Shown: one piece after another, positions 7,708 through 15,972 of the stretch | Layout: each line of letters begins with the position of its first letter | How positions within the stretch are numbered: position 1 is the first letter of the stretch | NCBI RefSeq assembly: GCF_900188005.1 | Contig: NZ_FZNR01000012.1 | Location: 1 to 64,000 of the forward strand | Origin: Actinoplanes regularis | GTDB lineage: Bacteria; Actinomycetota; Actinomycetes; Mycobacteriales; Micromonosporaceae | Reading direction: 5' to 3' | DNA: 64,000 bases | Notes under the pieces: generated by a model | The model's input: the letters and a program-made list of their open reading frames with translations, nothing else | Databases searched by the model: none | Told to the model about the DNA's origin: nothing | Program-made: the position numbers and the translations under genes

Positions 7708-9201
7708 ATGCATGACGTGGTTATCGTGGGCGCCGGCCCGGTCGGTCTGCTCCTTGCCTGCGAGCTCGGGCTCGCGGGCTGCTCGGTCATGGTGCTCGAA
7801 CGCGAGCCGCGGGCCAGTTCCCCGTTCAAGTCGGACCCCCTCGGCATCCGAGGTCTGTCCTCAGGGTCGGTCGAGGCCTTTTACCGCCGCGGGATGCTGC
7901 AACCGCTGCTCGAAGCCTCCAACGTCAAGGAGTATCCGGGCCCGATGCGCGGCGCGGCGCACTTCGCCGGCATCCTGCTCGACCCGAACCAGGTCGACTT
8001 CGATTCACTGCCGTTCCGGTTGCCCAGCCCAGCACCGGAAGGCATCCTCACGAACATGGCGGCGGTCGAGTCCGTCCTGGCCGAACGCGCGATCCAACTC
8101 GGCGTCGGGATCCGTCGCGGTGCCCCCGTCTCAGCGATCACGCAGACCGGGCACGGTGTGGTCGCGCGGGCGGGCGACCACGACTACGCCGCCCGCTGGC
8201 TTGTCGGTTGCGACGGTGGACGCAGCATCGTGCGCAAGCTCGCGGGCTTCGACTTCGTCGGTACCGAGCCGCAGTTCACCGGCTACGTCGTGCTGGGCGC
8301 GATCGCCGACCCAGAGAAGCTGCGCTTCGGGTTCAACCTGACCCCGAACGGCATGTATCTGCGCACCGGCGGTGAGAAATACATCGGCATGATGGATTTC
8401 GACGGCGGCGCCTACGACCGCTCACAGCAGCCGACCCGCGAACACCTGCAGTCGGTGCTGCGCCGCATCTCCGGCACCGACGTCAGTCTGACCGACGTCG
8501 AGCAGGCCACAACCTTCACCGACCGCGCGATGCAGGTCACGACATACCAGCGAGGACGGGTTTTCCTCGCCGGTGACGCCGCTCACATCCATTCGCCCCT
8601 GGGTGGGCAGGGCCTGAACTCCGGTATCGGCGACGCCCTCAACTTGGGTTGGAAACTCGCCGCAACCGTGCTCGGCCACGCCCCGGACGGGCTGCTCGAC
8701 AGCTACACCGTCGAGCGGCACCCGATCGGGCAACAGGTCGTCGACTGGACGCGAGTCCAAGTCGCGGTCATGCGCCCGGATGCGCACTCGCAGGCAATCC
8801 AGCGCCTGGTCCGCACCCTGATCACCACTGGCGCCGGTACCACCGAGGTATTCAGCCATCTCGAAGATATGACGGGCCTGGCACTGCGTTACGACCTCGG
8901 CGACGCGTCACCGCTGATCGGCCGCAACGTCCCGGAATTCCGCCTGCAGGACGGTACCCGCCTCGGCGACCTTATGCATGACGGACGCGGCGTTCTCCTC
9001 GACTTCACTCCGGATCGCCGCCTGCACACCACCGTGGCAGACCGTCAAGACCAGATCCGGTACGTGGGCAGCCCAGCCCGCGATGACCTCGACCTCGACG
9101 CCGTACTGATCCGACCAGACGGCATCATCGCCTGGACCGGCGACGACGCCACATTCGACGACGCCGTGTCCCGCTGGTTCGGTAAGCCAGCATCCGCATA
9201 G
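7708..9201 (+). CDS. FAD-dependent aromatic/antibiotic-type monooxygenase
   Basis: This 497-residue enzyme belongs to the group A flavin hydroxylases (PheA/TfdB, polyketide hydroxylase, rifampicin and tetracycline monooxygenases). Seen: VVIVGAGPVGLLLACELGLA (Rossmann GxGxxG at residues 6-11), a DG motif in LVGCDGGRSIVRK, the GDAAHIHSPLGGQGLNSGIG flavin/ribityl motif, and a thioredoxin-like C-terminal domain. The ATG at 7708 has GAAGGA seven bases upstream. As cargo of a mobile element beside its own TetR, it may detoxify an aromatic drug or catabolic substrate; which one cannot be read from sequence. Confidence 0.85.
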   Translation: MHDVVIVGAGPVGLLLACELGLAGCSVMVLEREPRASSPFKSDPLGIRGLSSGSVEAFYRRGMLQPLLEASNVKEYPGPMRGAAHFAGILLDPNQVDFDSLPFRLPSPAPEGILTNMAAVESVLAERAIQLGVGIRRGAPVSAITQTGHGVVARAGDHDYAARWLVGCDGGRSIVRKLAGFDFVGTEPQFTGYVVLGAIADPEKLRFGFNLTPNGMYLRTGGEKYIGMMDFDGGAYDRSQQPTREHLQSVLRRISGTDVSLTDVEQATTFTDRAMQVTTYQRGRVFLAGDAAHIHSPLGGQGLNSGIGDALNLGWKLAATVLGHAPDGLLDSYTVERHPIGQQVVDWTRVQVAVMRPDAHSQAIQRLVRTLITTGAGTTEVFSHLEDMTGLALRYDLGDASPLIGRNVPEFRLQDGTRLGDLMHDGRGVLLDFTPDRRLHTTVADRQDQIRYVGSPARDDLDLDAVLIRPDGIIAWTGDDATFDDAVSRWFGKPASA

Positions 9202-9240
9202 CCGCGCGCTCGATCGGCTCCGCACTACAAGGGACGGTCG

Positions 9241-9403
9241 TCTCCTGATGACCGGTGCCGGTCGCGTCCCGGTCGTCACAGTTCGCCCGGTCCTCGACGT
9301 CGATGGCGTCGAAGTTTGCCTGTGCCGGTGAATGCGCGGACCTCGTCGAGGTTGTCGCCGGTCCACTGCACTGCGGTGATCTCGACGGGCTTCTTACGGA
9401 ACT
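9241..9403 (-). pseudogene. Phage/mobile-type small gene remnant, truncated and frameshifted
   Basis: On the minus strand KFRKKPVEITAVQWTGDNLD followed by EVRAFTG matches a small protein common in actinophages and prophages. After FTG the match continues only in another frame (NFDAIDVEDRANCDDRDATG), so a frameshift is present. Its start codon is lost where the transposase remnant begins near 9403. It is a dead fragment showing the element was assembled from several sources. Confidence 0.6.
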
Positions 9404-9690
9404 TGAACTACCTCACCGCGAAACAGCCCTACCTCATCTACCGCATCGCGCTGACCATGGGCTGGCCCATCGCGACGGGAGTGATCGAGGGGATCTGCCG
9501 CTACCTGGTTAAAGATCGCCTGGCGATCACCGGCACCCGCTGGAGTCTGTCCGGCGCCGAGGCCGTACTCCTACTGCGAGCCGTGATCACGAACGGCGAT
9601 TTCCCCGCCTACTGGAAGTTTCACCTCCAGCAAGAACACCAACGCACCCACACCAGCCGCTACCAGCACCAATACGACCTGGCAGCCTGA
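9403..9690 (+). pseudogene. ISKra4-family transposase, C-terminal remnant
   Basis: About 95 codons ending AWKFHLQ-like tails match ISKra4 transposase C-termini: GWPIATGVIEGICRYLVKDR, then TGTRWSLSGAEAVLLLRAV and NGDFPAYWKFHLQQEH. The N-terminal catalytic part is absent. The outer portion is the inverted partner of the left arm. Confidence 0.8.
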
Positions 9691-9727
9691 CCAAGATCGA
9701 GAAAATTATTCAGAGAGAAACGCACCC
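9525..9727 (+). repeat. Right inverted arm
   Basis: Inverted copy of 6018-6220, ending CGCACCC at the right junction. It contains the transposase stop at 9690 and the terminal 37 bases of the element. Confidence 0.85.
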
Positions 9728-9736
9728 CCCGCGGAG
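9728..9736. repeat. Target-site duplication, right copy
   Basis: CCCGCGGAG, identical to 6009-6017. Confidence 0.85.
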
Positions 9737-10113
9737 TCCTCCGCGCCCGGGTCCGCGAACAGCTCGCCCTGCTCATCGCGCAGGAGAACGGCTGCGCGTA
9801 CTGCGTGGCGGCGCACACCACGCGGATGGAAAAGCTCGGCGCGGCCGGCGAGGAGATCGTCGGCACCAGGCGGGGTGAGGACACCGACCCGCACGTCGCC
9901 GCGATCCTCGAGGTCGCCCGCGCGGTACTGCGCGACGGAGGGCGGGTCAGCGACGAGGAACTCGCCAAGGCCCGGGCCGCCGGCGTCACCGACCCGGAGC
10001 TGGCCGAGATCGTCGCGCACGTCGCGCTCAACTTCCTCTCCAACGCCTTCAACCACCTGGCGCAACCGGAGCTCGACTTCCCGCCGGTCGCCATGGAGGT
10101 GCCGAGCCGATGA
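9737..10113 (+). pseudogene. 3' part of the AhpD/CMD-type gene
   Basis: The frame ARVREQLALLIAQENGCAYC, VAAHTTRMEKLGAAGEEIVG continues the 5' piece at 5846. It holds the AhpD-type catalytic CxxC (CAYC) with the downstream His, and ends LDFPPVAMEVPSR. Joined at one copy of the 9-bp duplication, the gene reads ALTRG-VLRARVREQ without a break and gives 182 residues, normal for the family. An internal restart (ATG at 9805) would omit the CxxC. The stop overlaps the next start (ATGA). Confidence 0.85.
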
Positions 10114-10307
10114 AAACCCTCTGGGAGCTGCGCTCCAACGGCGCGGTGGTACGAGCGACGCTGCTCGCCGCCGCCTGCACCGGCGCGATCGTCAGCGGCC
10201 ATCCACCGGCGGTGCCGTACGCCGTCGCGGCGTACGCGGTCGCCAACGCCTACGCCCAGGCCCGCGCCGCCACCCGCGCATCGGCACCGGCCGGCCGGCG
10301 CGGCTAA
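10110..10307 (+). CDS. 65-aa small membrane protein
   Basis: MKTLWELRSNGAVVRATLLA starts at an ATG that overlaps the stop of the CMD gene. The central stretch (VVRATLLAAACTGAIVSG and VPYAVAAYAVANAYA) gives one or two short hydrophobic segments. It was probably the second gene of the CMD operon before the insertion. Function unknown. Confidence 0.6.
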   Translation: MKTLWELRSNGAVVRATLLAAACTGAIVSGHPPAVPYAVAAYAVANAYAQARAATRASAPAGRRG

Positions 10308-10318
10308 GCTTCGCTCCG

Positions 10319-10885
10319 ATGCCCACCCGTGCCCGTGACCGACTGCTCGACACCGCCGAGCGGCTGTTCTACGCCAACGGGATCCGCTCGGTCGGTGTCG
10401 AGCGGATCCTGGCCGAGTCGGGAGTCGGCCGCGCCTCGCTGTACCGGCACTTCCCCGGCAAGGACGACCTGGTCGTGGCCGTGCTGCAGCGCCGTGACCA
10501 GGCCTGGCGGCAATGGCTGCGGGAAGCGGTCGAGCGGCTCGCCCCAGCACCGGCGGACCGGCCCCTCGCGGTCTTCGACGCGCTCGCCGAGCGGTTCGCC
10601 CGTGACGACTTCAGGGGTTGCGCGTTCATCAACACCATCGTGGAGACCGCCGACCCGCAGAGCATGGCCCATCTCGTCGCCGACAAGCACAAGCGGGCGG
10701 TGATCGCCTATGTCGACGGGTTGCTCACCGGGGCCGGGCACGAAGGGCACGGACCGCTCGCCGCGCAACTGGTCATGCTCATGGACGGCGCGATCGTCAC
10801 CGCGCTACGCGAACGTACCCCGAACGCGGCAAAGCTGGCCCGGTCCACAGCCGCCGGCCTGCTGTCCGTGTCCCGCGACCGGTAG
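10319..10885 (+). CDS. TetR-family regulator
   Basis: A 188-residue TetR protein. Its N-terminal HTH (DRLLDTAERLFYANGIRSVG, ILAESGVGRASLYRHFPGKD) is clear; the C-terminus (FRGCAFINTIVETADPQSMA) resembles the TetR_C group regulators of oxidoreductase operons. It lies 11 bases after the small membrane gene, so it belonged to the CMD operon. Its likely operator is the inverted repeat at 5814-5833, now 4.5 kb away because of the insertion. Confidence 0.88.
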   Translation: MPTRARDRLLDTAERLFYANGIRSVGVERILAESGVGRASLYRHFPGKDDLVVAVLQRRDQAWRQWLREAVERLAPAPADRPLAVFDALAERFARDDFRGCAFINTIVETADPQSMAHLVADKHKRAVIAYVDGLLTGAGHEGHGPLAAQLVMLMDGAIVTALRERTPNAAKLARSTAAGLLSVSRDR

Positions 10886-10896
10886 CGTGGCCGTCC

Positions 10897-11961
10897 ATGC
10901 AGCCCGCTACGAAGCTGGAACGCCGGGTGGTAACCGCGGCCGAGCAGGCGCTGACGCGCCAGCGTCACGTGAGTCCGCTGGACGTACTGACCGCGATGGG
11001 CTGGATCCCGCCCGGGCTGGTGACGGACTGGCGCCAGGGCCGCATCCCGCACCTGGAGGCGGCCGCGGCGGTGACATCCGCTCGGCTCGCCGACGCGCTG
11101 GAGGTGTTCCATCGCTGGGTGGCCGGTCAGGGCCTGCGTCCCAGCGAGGTGGACTATCTCGCCGCCACCCGCGACCGGCGCCCGCTGCGGTTCACCGCCG
11201 ACGGAGGGATCGCGCTGGAGTCGGCGTACCGGACCCATTGGACGCCGGCGGACCTGCCGGAACGACAGCGGGAACGGCTGACCACCCGGCAGAGCAAGCC
11301 GCCGGACCTGGTGGTGGTGCAGCCCTTGCGGGACTTCACCTGCACCGGCTGCGGGCAGACCGGCGCCGACCTGCTGATGATGGAGGACGCCGGACCGATC
11401 TGTCTCACCTGCGCGGACTTCGATCACCTGGTGTTCCTGCCGGCCGGTGACGCGGCGCTGACCCGACGCGCGAAACAGGCCAGCCGGCTCTCGGCGGTCG
11501 TGGTGCGGTTCAGCCGTTCCCGCAAACGCCACGAGCGGCAGGGACTTCTGGTCGAGCAGGCGGCGGTCGACCAGGCCGAACAGCAGTGCCTCTCCGACGA
11601 GGAGGCCCGCGCCCGCCGCCGGGAGCGGGACCGGCAGCGCCGGGAGTCCATGGACGAGTCGTTCCAGCAGGAACTGGCCGAGGAGATCGGCCGGCTGTTC
11701 CCGGGCTGCCCGCCGCCGCGCGCCACGGCGATCAGCCGGCACACCGGCACCCGGGGCAGCGGCCGGGTGGGCCGCAGCGCCGCCGGCCGGGCCCTCGACC
11801 CGGACGCCGTGACCCGTGCCGTGGTCGCGTCGGTGCGGCACGAGGACACCGGCTACGACGCGCTGCTGATGGCCGGTGTGCCACGGGAGCAGGCTCGCGC
11901 ACAGATCCGCGAGGACATCGATCGGGTCCTCGAACAGTGGCGGCGCCCGGTCACCACGTAG
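10897..11961 (+). CDS. DUF2293 domain-containing protein
   Basis: A 354-residue soluble protein. A treble-clef-like pair (CTGCGQTG ... CLTCADFDHLVF) sits mid-protein, followed by a charged region (RARRRERDRQRRESMDESFQ) and a C-terminal DUF2293 stretch (VVASVRHEDTGYDALLMAGV, REQARAQIREDIDRVLEQWR). The ATG at 10897 is close after the TetR stop. The biochemical role of the family is unknown; the zinc-ribbon-like cysteines and basic patch suggest nucleic-acid contact (inference). Its end overlaps the convergent hydrolase gene by 11 bases. Confidence 0.7.
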   Translation: MQPATKLERRVVTAAEQALTRQRHVSPLDVLTAMGWIPPGLVTDWRQGRIPHLEAAAAVTSARLADALEVFHRWVAGQGLRPSEVDYLAATRDRRPLRFTADGGIALESAYRTHWTPADLPERQRERLTTRQSKPPDLVVVQPLRDFTCTGCGQTGADLLMMEDAGPICLTCADFDHLVFLPAGDAALTRRAKQASRLSAVVVRFSRSRKRHERQGLLVEQAAVDQAEQQCLSDEEARARRRERDRQRRESMDESFQQELAEEIGRLFPGCPPPRATAISRHTGTRGSGRVGRSAAGRALDPDAVTRAVVASVRHEDTGYDALLMAGVPREQARAQIREDIDRVLEQWRRPVTT

Positions 11962-12775
11962 GCCGGAACTCGTCGAAGAACTCGCGCAGGGTGTCCGCGA
12001 CCAGGTCGGGGGCGGTCATCGTGGCGAAGTGCGACTGGCCCGGCCAGACGACCCGGCGCGCCGCGGGCAGGGCCCGGGTCAGAGCCGCCATCGTGGCGGG
12101 CATCGGCTCCCAGGTGTCGGCGCCCCGCATCACCAGCGTCGGAACCGTGATCGAGGACCACCGGGACACGTCGGTACCGTCGTCGGCCAGCGCCTCGAGG
12201 TCGTGCAGCCAGCCGAGCGCCGAGCGCCGGGCCTCGACGGGGTCGGGCCGCCGGTCGCCGGCCGCGGCCTGGAACGCCGCGACGACGGCGGGCGGCACCC
12301 GGGTCACCTCGTTGAGCACGGTGAACATCTCGGCCGCGTCGTCGCGTTCGAAGGCCGCGCGGTAGCGGTCGAGCAGCGGGCGCAGCGACTGCCCCGCCGC
12401 GAACAGGGGCGGCTCGAACACGGCCAGCGAGCGCAGCCGGTCCGGCTCGGCCGCCGCGACGTGCAGCGCCAGGGTGGCGCCGTAGGAGCCGCCGACCAGG
12501 TGGAGCGGCCGCTCGACCGCCTGCATGACGGCCACCAGATCGGCGACCTCGTCCTTGAACGACTTGCGACCGGGCGGGGCGTCGCTGGGACCGTATCCGC
12601 GCCGGGCCGGCATCCACAGCTCGTACGAGCCGGCCAGCCGCTCGACGACCGGCGCCCAGGAGTGCAGGCCGCCGCCGGAGCCGTGCAGCAGGACCACCGG
12701 ATCGCCCGTGCCGGCCCGCCGGACCACCAGTCGGGTGCCGTCCGCGGACCGGATCAGTTCTTCGTCGGTGTTCAT
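11951..12775 (-). CDS. Alpha/beta hydrolase
   Basis: A 274-residue alpha/beta-hydrolase: oxyanion loop VVLLHGSGGGLHSW, nucleophile elbow GGSYGA (Ser in SYG), late acid in LVMRGADTWEPM and catalytic His in GQSHFATM. The ATG at 12775 overlaps the TetR stop (ATGA), so the two are co-translated. Hydrolases of this type act on esters or epoxides; the substrate is unknown. Confidence 0.85.
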   Translation of the reverse strand: MNTDEELIRSADGTRLVVRRAGTGDPVVLLHGSGGGLHSWAPVVERLAGSYELWMPARRGYGPSDAPPGRKSFKDEVADLVAVMQAVERPLHLVGGSYGATLALHVAAAEPDRLRSLAVFEPPLFAAGQSLRPLLDRYRAAFERDDAAEMFTVLNEVTRVPPAVVAAFQAAAGDRRPDPVEARRSALGWLHDLEALADDGTDVSRWSSITVPTLVMRGADTWEPMPATMAALTRALPAARRVVWPGQSHFATMTAPDLVADTLREFFDEFRPTW

Positions 12776-13356
12776 CGCTCCTCCTCGTCTGCGGTGGGCC
12801 AGTTGCCCAGGGCCACATGGATGGCGTCGAGGACCCGGCGCCACGAGGTATCGAGGTCGCGGGGGTGCCCGAACCCGTCGGCCGTCTGCAAGGTCGCGAA
12901 CCCGTGCAGCGTGCTCCGCAGCAGACGGATCGCGTCGGTCAGGTCGGGCTCCACCAGCCCATACCCGCGCAGCGTCGCGTAGCTCAGCTCGATCATGCGC
13001 AGGTGTCCGCTCGAGTTCCTGCCCACCTCGGGCGGCAGTTGCAGCTGGGTCGCCGCGTACTGCCCGGGGTGGGTCACCGCGAAGGCCCGGTAGGCGTCGG
13101 CGAACCCGATCAGGGCCTGCCGGCCGGAGCGGCCGGCGACCGCGAGCGCGAGCCGGTCGGCGAAGGCCGCGGCGGCCCGCACCGCGACCTGATGCAGCAG
13201 CGCCTCGCGGTTGCGGACGTGCCCGTAGAGGCTCGCGTCGGCGACTCCGAAGTGGCGCGCGACGGCCGCGACCGTGAGCCGTTCCAGCCCGAGCGAGTCG
13301 GCCAGCTCGGCCGCGGCCGCCGAGACCCGCTCGGTCGTCAGACCTTGACGTGGCAC
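12772..13356 (-). CDS. TetR-family regulator (WHG-type C-terminus)
   Basis: A 194-residue TetR with HTH RVSAAAAELADSLGLERLTV, AAVARHFGVADASLYGHVRN and a C-terminal domain of the TetR_C/WHG kind (LLRSTLHGFATLQTADGFGH). It heads a two-gene operon with the hydrolase and probably represses it together with itself. Confidence 0.88.
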   Translation of the reverse strand: MPRQGLTTERVSAAAAELADSLGLERLTVAAVARHFGVADASLYGHVRNREALLHQVAVRAAAAFADRLALAVAGRSGRQALIGFADAYRAFAVTHPGQYAATQLQLPPEVGRNSSGHLRMIELSYATLRGYGLVEPDLTDAIRLLRSTLHGFATLQTADGFGHPRDLDTSWRRVLDAIHVALGNWPTADEEER

Positions 13357-13382
13357 ACCAACCTCATAAGCCTTGGGTTTTT

Positions 13383-13397
13383 CCTAGGGGTCCTAGG
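13383..13397. promoter_or_regulatory. CCTAGG-GGT-CCTAGG repeat, candidate TetR operator
   Basis: Two CCTAGG hexamers separated by three bases lie 27 bases upstream of the TetR start at 13356. They overlap the stop codon of the response-regulator gene. Confidence 0.4.
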
Positions 13398-14058
13398 ATA
13401 GCAGGCTCGCGTCGTGGACGAGCAGCGCGATCTGCACCCGGTTGTCCAGGTCGAGCTTGGTCAGCAGCCGCGACACGTGCGCCTTGACGGTCGGCACACC
13501 CATGCCGAGCTCGTCGGCGATCTGGGCATTCGACAATCCCCGCGCGACGGCCGCCGCCACCTCGCGTTCCCGGTCCGTCGCCCGCTCGAGCCGGGCCCGG
13601 GCGGCAACCCGCCGGTCGTGGCTCACCGGGTCGGCCACCTGCTCGATCAGCCGGCGGGTCACGGCCGGGCTGAGGATCGGCTCCCCGGCCGCCACCCGCC
13701 GGATCGCGTCGATCAGCTCCCGCGGCGGGGCGTCCTTGAGCAGGTATCCGCTGGCTCCCGCCCGCAGCGCGCGCAGCACGTACGCGTCGGCGTGGAACGT
13801 GGTCAGCATGACCACGTACGGGGGACGCGGTCGCGCGCACAGCCGCTCCGCCGCCTCCAGCCCGTCGACGCGCGGCATCCGGACGTCGAGCAACACCACG
13901 TCCGGATGATGAGCGTCCACGATTCCGGCGACCTCCGTGCCGTCCGCCCCCTCGGCGACGACCTCCAGGTCGGGCCGGCCGGCGAACAGCAGCCGCAGCC
14001 CGCTGCGGACGAGTGGATCGTCGTCGACCACCGCGACCCGCACCGGCCGCCCCGTCAC
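13393..14058 (-). CDS. NarL/FixJ-family response regulator
   Basis: 221 residues. Receiver domain with acidic pocket VVDDDP (12-14), phosphoacceptor Asp58 in VVLLDVRMPRVDG, Thr in MLTTFHADAYV and Lys in GYLLKDAPP. The C-terminal LuxR HTH is LTDRE-like (ATDREREVAAAVARGLSNAQ, IADELGMGVPTVKAHVSRLL). The GTG at 14058 overlaps the kinase stop (GTGA), so kinase and regulator are coupled. Target genes are unknown; the divergent membrane protein at 15292 is a candidate. Confidence 0.92.
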   Translation of the reverse strand: MTGRPVRVAVVDDDPLVRSGLRLLFAGRPDLEVVAEGADGTEVAGIVDAHHPDVVLLDVRMPRVDGLEAAERLCARPRPPYVVMLTTFHADAYVLRALRAGASGYLLKDAPPRELIDAIRRVAAGEPILSPAVTRRLIEQVADPVSHDRRVAARARLERATDREREVAAAVARGLSNAQIADELGMGVPTVKAHVSRLLTKLDLDNRVQIALLVHDASLLS

Positions 14059-15185
14059 GCCAGCCACGGCAGCAGCACCTCCAGCCGGAACCGTCCGGCC
14101 GCCGTGCCGTGCGCCAGCCGCCCGCCGGCCAGCTCGACCCGCTCGGCGACGCCGACCAGCCCGAGCCCGCTGCCCGGCACCGAACCGGGGACGCCGCCCT
14201 CCGGGACCGGGTTGCTCACCTCGATCCGCAGGCCGTCCCCGGGTCCGCCGGCCACGACCAGCTCGACCGGGCGTCCCGGCGCGTGCTTGCGCGCGTTCGT
14301 CAGCGCCTCCTGCACCACCCGGTACGCGACCCGGCCACTGGCGCCCGGCGGCGTTCCCGCAGCCCCGAGCCGGTCGTCGAAGCGCACGTCGCCGCCGCAG
14401 TCGCGGGCGTCGGCAACCAGGTCGCGGACCGCCTCCAGGCCCGGTTGCGGCGGCTCGGGCTCGTCTCCGGCGTCGTGCCGCAGGACCCCGATGACCGCCC
14501 GCAGCTCGTCGAGGGCCTCGTGGGCGCCGGTCTGGATCGCGCCGGCCGCGGCGTGCAGATCCGCGGTCAGCGCCGGATGCAACTCCAGGGCACCGGCCTG
14601 CAGGCTGATCATCGACAGCCGGTGGGCCAGTACGTCGTGCATCTCCCGGGCGATCCGGTCCCGCTCGTCCCGCCGCGCCCGGGCGACCCGCGCCGCCTGC
14701 TCGTTCTCGGCCCGGGTGGCGCGCTCGCCGAGGTGCTGGATCAGCGCCCACCGCTCCCGCGCGTACAGCCCCCATCCGACCGCCGCCGTCACCAGCACCC
14801 CGCGGACCACCACATCCGTCCACACCGGAAGCCGCAGCTCCCGCTGCAGCAGCAGGTAGATCGGGGTGGTCGCGAGATACCCCACGGCGAACCCGACGGC
14901 GACGACCGTCCGCCGGCGCAGCGCCAGCCCGAAGATCGCCCCCAGGACCGCTCCGCTCGCCATGATCGAGACGGCACTCAGCGGTACGACGACGACCGCG
15001 AGCCCGAGCGGCCACCGCCGGCGCAGCAGCAGGAGGAAGCACGCCGGGACCCCGATCGCGACGTCCACCTGCCACGGCACCAGACCCGGCACCGGCCCGG
15101 TGGCGTCGCCCACCGCGACCAGGATCGCCCCGCCGCCGAGCGCGGCCCCGACAGCGACGACGTCCCGCACCCCGGTCCCGGTCAT
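14055..15185 (-). CDS. Sensor histidine kinase (HisKA_3 type)
   Basis: A 376-residue DesK/NarX-like kinase with four to six N-terminal hydrophobic helices in the first ~140 residues, a short coiled linker, the dimerisation box RDRIAREMHDVLAHRLSM (phospho-accepting His183), and an HATPase domain with the N box VVQEALTNARKHAPG (Asn297) and a GLGLVGVAERV G box. It has no large extracellular domain, so it probably senses a membrane-linked signal. Confidence 0.92.
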   Translation of the reverse strand: MTGTGVRDVVAVGAALGGGAILVAVGDATGPVPGLVPWQVDVAIGVPACFLLLLRRRWPLGLAVVVVPLSAVSIMASGAVLGAIFGLALRRRTVVAVGFAVGYLATTPIYLLLQRELRLPVWTDVVVRGVLVTAAVGWGLYARERWALIQHLGERATRAENEQAARVARARRDERDRIAREMHDVLAHRLSMISLQAGALELHPALTADLHAAAGAIQTGAHEALDELRAVIGVLRHDAGDEPEPPQPGLEAVRDLVADARDCGGDVRFDDRLGAAGTPPGASGRVAYRVVQEALTNARKHAPGRPVELVVAGGPGDGLRIEVSNPVPEGGVPGSVPGSGLGLVGVAERVELAGGRLAHGTAAGRFRLEVLLPWLA

Positions 15186-15291
15186 GCGATCAGGCTAGTG
15201 GGACCGCGTGTCGCCGACCCCCTACCAAAGTCGAAGGTGCCGGTGACCATCCGCCGACGACAGGATCGGCCGGCGCCCGCACGCTGACCGC

Positions 15292-15963
15292 ATGACCCAC
15301 AAGCGACTGACCTTGGCGACCCTCCTGCTCGGTGCGGTGGCTGCGGGGCTCGCCGCCCGTTCGGCCCCCGGCTTCCGCGCGGTCCTGGCGCCCGTACAGC
15401 TGACGATGTCAGTGCTCGTGCCGTTCTTCGGCGTCCTGGCGATGACCGGCCCGTCACGCCCCGGCGCCGATCACCGGCGCGCGACCCGGCTGCTCGCCGC
15501 ACTGGCCCTCGCCGCCGGCTTCGCCCTGGCCGGCAGCCTGCTGGCCGCGCTCGCGACGGCCCTGACCGGCGGCGCCTGGCCGCCCGCGCCCCGAACGGCC
15601 TGGCTCGTCCTGGCCGCGGTGCTGGTCCAGCTGATCGCGCAGCTGGTCGGCACCGCGTGCGGCCTGCTCTCGCGCCGTCCTCTCGTGGCGATGGCGGCGA
15701 CGATCGTCATACCCATGACCGTGACGGCCGTGCTGACCGTGATCGCCCCCGGCGGCGCCGTGCGGTGGCTGACCCCTTTCGGGAACGCCCGTTCCCTGCT
15801 CACTGATGCCCCGACCGGTACGACGTTCGCCGCCCTCGGCGTGGTCGTCCTGCTGTGGTGTGTCCTCCCGAACGCCGCCCTCCTCGCGATTCACCAGCGG
15901 AGGGAGACCGGCCGGCCCGTTCCGGGGGCAGCACGGTCAGATCCCGGCTCCGCCAACTCTTGA
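15292..15963 (+). CDS. Integral membrane protein (six-helix, ABC-2-permease-like)
   Basis: A 223-residue hydrophobic protein with about six membrane segments and an N-terminal KRLTLATLLLGAVAAGLAAR. The layout resembles ABC-2 permeases of actinomycetes, but no ATPase gene lies beside it. It is divergent from the two-component system, with 106 bases between them that must hold both promoters, so it may be the system's target (inference). Confidence 0.6.
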   Translation: MTHKRLTLATLLLGAVAAGLAARSAPGFRAVLAPVQLTMSVLVPFFGVLAMTGPSRPGADHRRATRLLAALALAAGFALAGSLLAALATALTGGAWPPAPRTAWLVLAAVLVQLIAQLVGTACGLLSRRPLVAMAATIVIPMTVTAVLTVIAPGGAVRWLTPFGNARSLLTDAPTGTTFAALGVVVLLWCVLPNAALLAIHQRRETGRPVPGAARSDPGSANS

Positions 15964-15972
15964 CCGGACGGC

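Larger units (their letters stand above)
6018..9727. mobile_element. 3710-bp composite element with ISKra4-like inverted arms
   Basis: Both ends read GGGTGCG...CGCACCC. The outer 203 bp of each side are inverted copies, differing at about eight positions by eye. Each arm encodes the last part of an ISKra4-type transposase. Between them lie a TetR remnant, an intact TetR, an FAD monooxygenase, a phage-type gene remnant and a longer transposase remnant. Perfect 9-bp duplications flank it, and it splits an AhpD-type gene. No complete transposase is present, so movement must have used an enzyme supplied elsewhere. Confidence 0.85.

Noticed and set aside
13393..15075. 560-codon frame suggesting a fused kinase-regulator
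   Set aside because: The first part is out of frame with the kinase and Arg/Gly-rich; a GTG overlapping the kinase stop starts the true response regulator.
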